Source: Bathymodiolus heckerae thiotrophic gill symbiont
GTDB lineage: Bacteria > Pseudomonadota > Gammaproteobacteria > PS1 > Pseudothioglobaceae
Length of the DNA: 37,182 nt
Reading direction: 5' to 3'
Assembly: GCF_900180345.1 (NCBI RefSeq)
Contig: NZ_FXLV01000007.1
Span: 1 to 37,182 of the forward strand
The stretch's first letter is position 1. Each line of letters begins with the position of its first letter. Shown here in pieces: positions 34,537 through 37,182 of this stretch. A program made the translations under genes and the position numbers. Below the pieces are notes generated by a model. It was not told the DNA's origin. It searched no databases and was given only the letters and a program-made list of their open reading frames with translations.

Positions 34537-35624
34537 CTTGAATTCACATAACAAGTGCAATTTTAATTGTAATTAAATAGCCAGTTGTAATAAACTTTGT
34601 GATTTTCTTACTACGGGAAATTGCAATGAATTATCAACAACTGACTAACGATGAACGATACCAGATAAAAGCGTGTTTACAACTACATATGAATCAGATT
34701 GGCATTGCCAATCTGTTAAACAGAAGTCCGGCAACTATCTCACGTGAGATTAAACGTAATACTGGCAAACGAGGCTATCGACCCAAGCAAGCCAATGAGC
34801 TTGCTACTATGCGTAGATTAACTGCCAGTAAAAGCATTAAGCTCACACCAGAACTTAGACAAGACATTATAGAGCTAATCAAACAAGAGCTCAGCCCAGA
34901 ACAAGCTTGTGATTATCTTATAACGCACGGTAAAACTAAGCTACATCATGAGACTATTTACAGAATGTTACTGCAAGATAAGCGTGCTGGTGGCACGCTC
35001 TATAAGCATCTTAGACACCTGCACAAAAGCCATCGTAAGCGCTATGGTAGTTATGAGCGCAGAGGACGAATCAAGAACGCTGTGAGTATTGAGCAGCGTC
35101 CAGAGCTTGTTAACACTAGATCACGCATTGGCGACTGGGAGGGTGACACTATCATTGGTAAAAACAAGAAGAGCGCCATCTACACATTGGTTGATCGTAA
35201 ATCACTTTATACTGTTATTGTTAAACTTAATGGCAAGAATGCCACTGAGTTGGCTGATAAGACTATTAAAGCGCTAAAGCCAATGTCAAGTAAGATTCAT
35301 ACCATTACCTACGATAATGGCTTAGAATTTGCTGAACATGAGCGTATGGCTAAAGCACTGGATGTGGATATATATTTTGCTCATCCGTATTCTTCTTGGG
35401 AAAGAGGTATTAACGAGAATACTAATGGCTTGATTAGACAGTACTTCCCAAAGGGTACTGACTTTAACAAGGTGACAAATTCACAGATTGAATTTGTCAT
35501 GAAGCGACTCAACACAAGACCTCGAAAAACACGAGGTGGGAAACAACCAGTTGAGTTATTTTTAGGAAAGGCTGTTGATTTATTAACGGCTTAGGAGAAA
35601 TTGCACTTAATGTGCGAATTCAAG
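34537..35624 (+). mobile_element. Complete IS30-family insertion sequence
   Basis: A 1088-bp element. The left end reads CTTGAATTC-N7-AAGTGCAATTT (from 34537). The right end, read inward on the minus strand from 35624, has the same form, so the terminal inverted repeats match at 23 of 27 positions. The flanks carry a possible 2-bp duplication AC (34535-34536 and 35625-35626), consistent with the short duplications of IS30. One intact transposase gene fills it. Confidence 0.85.
34626..35594 (+). CDS. IS30 family transposase
   Basis: A 322-residue DDE transposase. An N-terminal helix-turn-helix (residues about 8-45, including IANLLNRSPATISREIKRN) binds the ends. The catalytic core has GDWEGDTIIG (about 169-178), TYDNGLEFAEH (D230) and the terminal E264 region, NENTNGLIRQYFPKGTDF. 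I start at ATG 34626 (MNYQQLT), the usual IS30 N-terminus, rather than an upstream in-frame ATG at 34599. The gene is full length without stops, so it may be active. Confidence 0.93.
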   Translation: MNYQQLTNDERYQIKACLQLHMNQIGIANLLNRSPATISREIKRNTGKRGYRPKQANELATMRRLTASKSIKLTPELRQDIIELIKQELSPEQACDYLITHGKTKLHHETIYRMLLQDKRAGGTLYKHLRHLHKSHRKRYGSYERRGRIKNAVSIEQRPELVNTRSRIGDWEGDTIIGKNKKSAIYTLVDRKSLYTVIVKLNGKNATELADKTIKALKPMSSKIHTITYDNGLEFAEHERMAKALDVDIYFAHPYSSWERGINENTNGLIRQYFPKGTDFNKVTNSQIEFVMKRLNTRPRKTRGGKQPVELFLGKAVDLLTA

Positions 35625-35627
35625 ACT

Positions 35628-35762
35628 TGGCGTTTATGCATTGTTGCAGCTAAACTCAAAAACAGCCTTTTTTATGGCAACAGAATAATATGCTTTAACC
35701 AATTTTCGGCGACCGTATTTTTTGTATTTGGTTTAATCATTATTGGCAACATTATCTTGTAG
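35628..35762 (+). pseudogene. Possible exporter C-terminal fragment beside IS30
   Basis: A short frame next to the IS30 right end reads AAKLKNSLFYGNR then NQFSATVFFVFGLIIIGN and stops at TAG 35760-35762. The pattern (basic AxKLK, then N-Q-F-S and a hydrophobic F.GL end) recalls the C-terminus of LysE/RhtB exporters. There is no start codon. No matching N-terminal part is seen left of the IS, so this is only a suggestion. Confidence 0.3.
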
Positions 35763-35797
35763 CCATAGAATATAGTAATAATATTCAGGTTGTTACA

Positions 35798-36430
35798 TCA
35801 TTGCAGGTCTGAACGAGTGGATTTGCGTTTAGAGCGAGGGATTTTTTCTTTTTTGCGTTTGATTTGCTCTTCTTTAGAGGTGATTTTATTGACTGATACT
35901 AAGTCATCAACACTCTGGGCGATTTTTTTAAAGGCTTTTGGCGCTTGGATTTCCACCATTTGTTGTACAATCCATTTTTCATCAATATTGGTCATGACCA
36001 GTTTGATTTTTTCGCCGAAGTATCTTAAAAAGCGGTAGTCAGGTTCGTTGCCGATAAAGTCATAATCTGAATAATCTTGTGAGCGTTGGTTGTAAGTATT
36101 GACAAACGACTTCCAATGATTGCCTTCGCCGATGCGTTCGGTTTTGTTTTCTTGATAATAAAAGGCGGATTGTTTTGCCAGTTTGTTAATCAATTCCTGT
36201 CGTTGTTCGGTGCTGAGTGTTTTAAACACAAGGCGGTCAATGGACTGAATAAGGAAACATAAGTATTCAGCAATCACATCAAAGACTTGTTCTTTTTCAA
36301 TCACAAAGCCTTCGTTGATTAAATCTTCAAGGTGATTTTTAGTAATACGCCAGCAAATAAATGCCATTGCACCGCCGATATCTTCGATGGTTTTAACTTG
36401 GGTTTTGTGCCATTTGCTTTTAACTCTCAT
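35798..36430 (-). CDS. Unknown protein with strongly basic C-terminus
   Basis: A 210-residue soluble protein that I do not recognise. The predicted character is mostly helical, with conserved-looking blocks RITKNHLEDLINEGF, QSIDRLVFKTLSTEQRQEL and GNEPDYRFLRYFGEKI. The last about 30 residues are rich in Lys/Arg (EEQIKRKKEKIPRSKRKSTR), suggesting binding to nucleic acid or another acidic partner. No signal peptide or membrane segment is present. It is divergent from the glutathione-S-transferase relic, with a 15-bp palindrome between them. Confidence 0.6.
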   Translation of the reverse strand: MRVKSKWHKTQVKTIEDIGGAMAFICWRITKNHLEDLINEGFVIEKEQVFDVIAEYLCFLIQSIDRLVFKTLSTEQRQELINKLAKQSAFYYQENKTERIGEGNHWKSFVNTYNQRSQDYSDYDFIGNEPDYRFLRYFGEKIKLVMTNIDEKWIVQQMVEIQAPKAFKKIAQSVDDLVSVNKITSKEEQIKRKKEKIPRSKRKSTRSDLQ

Positions 36431-36485
36431 AATGAGATTTTAACAAAAATTAAGACCATTTAACTTGAAATTGTCTTTACTTGCA

Positions 36486-36525
36486 ATTAGCGACGCTAAT
36501 AAAATCAAACACTTTGTGCTATAAT
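36486..36525 (+). promoter_or_regulatory. 15-bp palindrome and extended -10 promoter
   Basis: ATTAGCG-A-CGCTAAT (36486-36500) is a perfect 15-base palindrome. The extended -10 TGCTATAAT (36517-36525) follows 16 bases later and is about 25 bases upstream of the glutathione-S-transferase relic. The palindrome covers the -35 zone, a typical repressor or activator site. Confidence 0.55.
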
Positions 36526-36549
36526 TTTATACTTTTTATTTCAGGGAAA

Positions 36550-36879
36550 ATGATGTCAAATTTAATTTTGGTTATTGGTAACAAAAGTTATTCATCTTGA
36601 TCATTGTGGCCTTGGGTTTTTATGAAGCAATTTCAAATTGGGCTTGAAGAGAAGAAAGTGTTTTTGTTCACAGATACAATTGACGACGAACTTGCTCAAT
36701 ACAATTCTAATTTTAAAGTGCCTGTATTGTTGGATAAGGATTTAATTATTTGGAACTCGTTGGTAATTCTTGAATATTTATCAAAGCAGTATTTGGTAGG
36801 TAGCGGCTTACCTGAACCTCCTGATGTGCATGCGATTTCTCGATCAATCAGTGTAGAAATGCATTCAAGTTTTTTTTAA
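36550..36879 (+). pseudogene. Glutathione S-transferase pseudogene
   Basis: The frame starts at ATG 36550 (or 36553) with SNLILVIGNKSYSS and reads TGA at 36598-36600, where relatives have the conserved Trp of SSWSLRPW. It continues SLWPWVFMKQFQIGLEEKKV, then KVPVLLDKDLIIWNSLVILEYL, the glutathione-binding thioredoxin-like domain. It ends at MHSSFF, a few bases before an IS5-family terminus at 36886. The helical C-terminal domain is missing. TGA is used as a normal stop in other genes here, so readthrough as Trp is not expected. The promoter and palindrome upstream are still intact. Confidence 0.82.
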
Positions 36880-36885
36880 TATTAA

Positions 36886-37182
36886 GAGACCTTTGCATAA
36901 TTCATAATTCCCCATCCTATTTTCAACCTTTGCAATTTTTCAAAAAAAATAGCTCAAAATTTCCGTATTTTTCCATAAAAATCTAAAAAACACCTTGTTT
37001 GTCTGATTTTTTTAGCCTTATTTCTCTCTTTTTAGCCTTTTTTACTCACTGGATGTAATAATCCCTTAGGCTTTTTAATCGCTGCATTTCTTTAAAAATA
37101 TTCATGCCAGTTTTAAGGTTATGACTCATGGCAATCAGTTGTACTCTGGTTTTGTTTCTCTCTAGTCCAAGGTATCTTGCCT
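36886..37182 (-). mobile_element. IS5-family element, end only
   Basis: The element begins with GAGACCTTTGCATAA (36886-36900), sharing this 15-base terminus with the MITE and the IS end at 1-127. It then differs from them, so it is a related but distinct element. It interrupts or follows the glutathione-S-transferase gene. Bases 36901-37045 are non-coding and AT-rich, with the transposase 3' end beyond. The other end is outside the window. Confidence 0.7.
37046..37182 (-). CDS. IS5-family transposase, C-terminal part
   Basis: A minus-strand frame open from the window edge ends with TGA at 37048-37046, giving 44 residues. It contains ARYLGLERNKTRVQLIAMSH and NLKTG, the pattern of the C-terminal helix of IS5-family DDE transposases (ARYxGLxRN...LxAMxHNL). 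The reading frame is intact as far as seen. Confidence 0.7.
   Translation of the reverse strand, partial: ARYLGLERNKTRVQLIAMSHNLKTGMNIFKEMQRLKSLRDYYIQ

Noticed and set aside
36598-36600. TGA read as tryptophan in the glutathione-S-transferase frame
   Set aside because: TGA serves as a normal stop for several intact genes here (livH-like, the TlpA fusion), and the gene is also truncated by an IS. A nonsense mutation is simpler.

Overview
The window looks like chromosome from an AT-rich gammaproteobacterium with sulfur metabolism. The best guess is the SUP05/Thioglobus group, possibly a relative of the thiotrophic invertebrate symbionts. This is inferred from low GC, an ETHE1-type persulfide dioxygenase, a sulfide:quinone-reductase-like flavoprotein, photorespiratory-type genes (gcvP and a serine/alanine-glyoxylate aminotransferase) and gammaproteobacterial core genes (gyrA, parC, mraY, prfC, dapB). 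Insertion sequences, a MITE and decaying transporter or transferase genes suggest ongoing genome erosion. No rRNA, tRNA or CRISPR array was seen.

Layout. 1-1101: the end of an IS-like element whose transposase start reads off the left edge, then a secreted FISUMP-domain protein. 1340-3009: dapB, a DUF2238 membrane protein and a YciI protein in tight tandem. 3048-8250: a complete branched-chain-amino-acid-type (HAAT) ABC importer in the order ATPase, ATPase, permease, permease, binding protein. A 100-bp MITE sits exactly in the stop codon of the binding-protein gene. 8383-11753: persulfide dioxygenase, a small unknown protein, a secreted hydrolase-like/TlpA thioredoxin fusion and an HI0933-type flavoprotein, overlapping one another. 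11815-12833: a DUF4395 membrane protein, a small secreted protein and the C-terminal relic of an EmrE-like SMR pump. 12840-15077: a RutE-like nitroreductase, an SQR-like flavoprotein (divergent) and HinT.

15243-27240: a plus-strand run of gcvP, parC, a lipoprotein, an outer-membrane barrel candidate, queD-folE2-aroG (overlapping) and gyrA. 27259-27602 is a LysE/RhtB exporter relic broken by a nonsense codon and a frameshift. 27641-32736 is on the minus strand: a three-domain MsrA-thioredoxin-MsrB protein, prfC, a dCMP deaminase, mraY and a secreted cyclophilin. These are followed by a plus-strand 2[4Fe-4S] ferredoxin and a minus-strand glyoxylate aminotransferase. 34537-35624 is an intact IS30-family element with terminal inverted repeats. 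The right end holds an unrecognised basic-tailed protein, a glutathione-S-transferase pseudogene with an in-frame TGA, and the end of an IS5-family element running off the window.

No clear new defence or secretion system was found. The most unusual items are the stop-codon-preserving MITE insertion, the hydrolase-like/TlpA fusion that lacks its expected nucleophile, the SQR-like enzyme missing a redox cysteine, the rearranged Msr fusion, the lipoprotein/barrel pair, and several unassigned palindromic operators at promoters.
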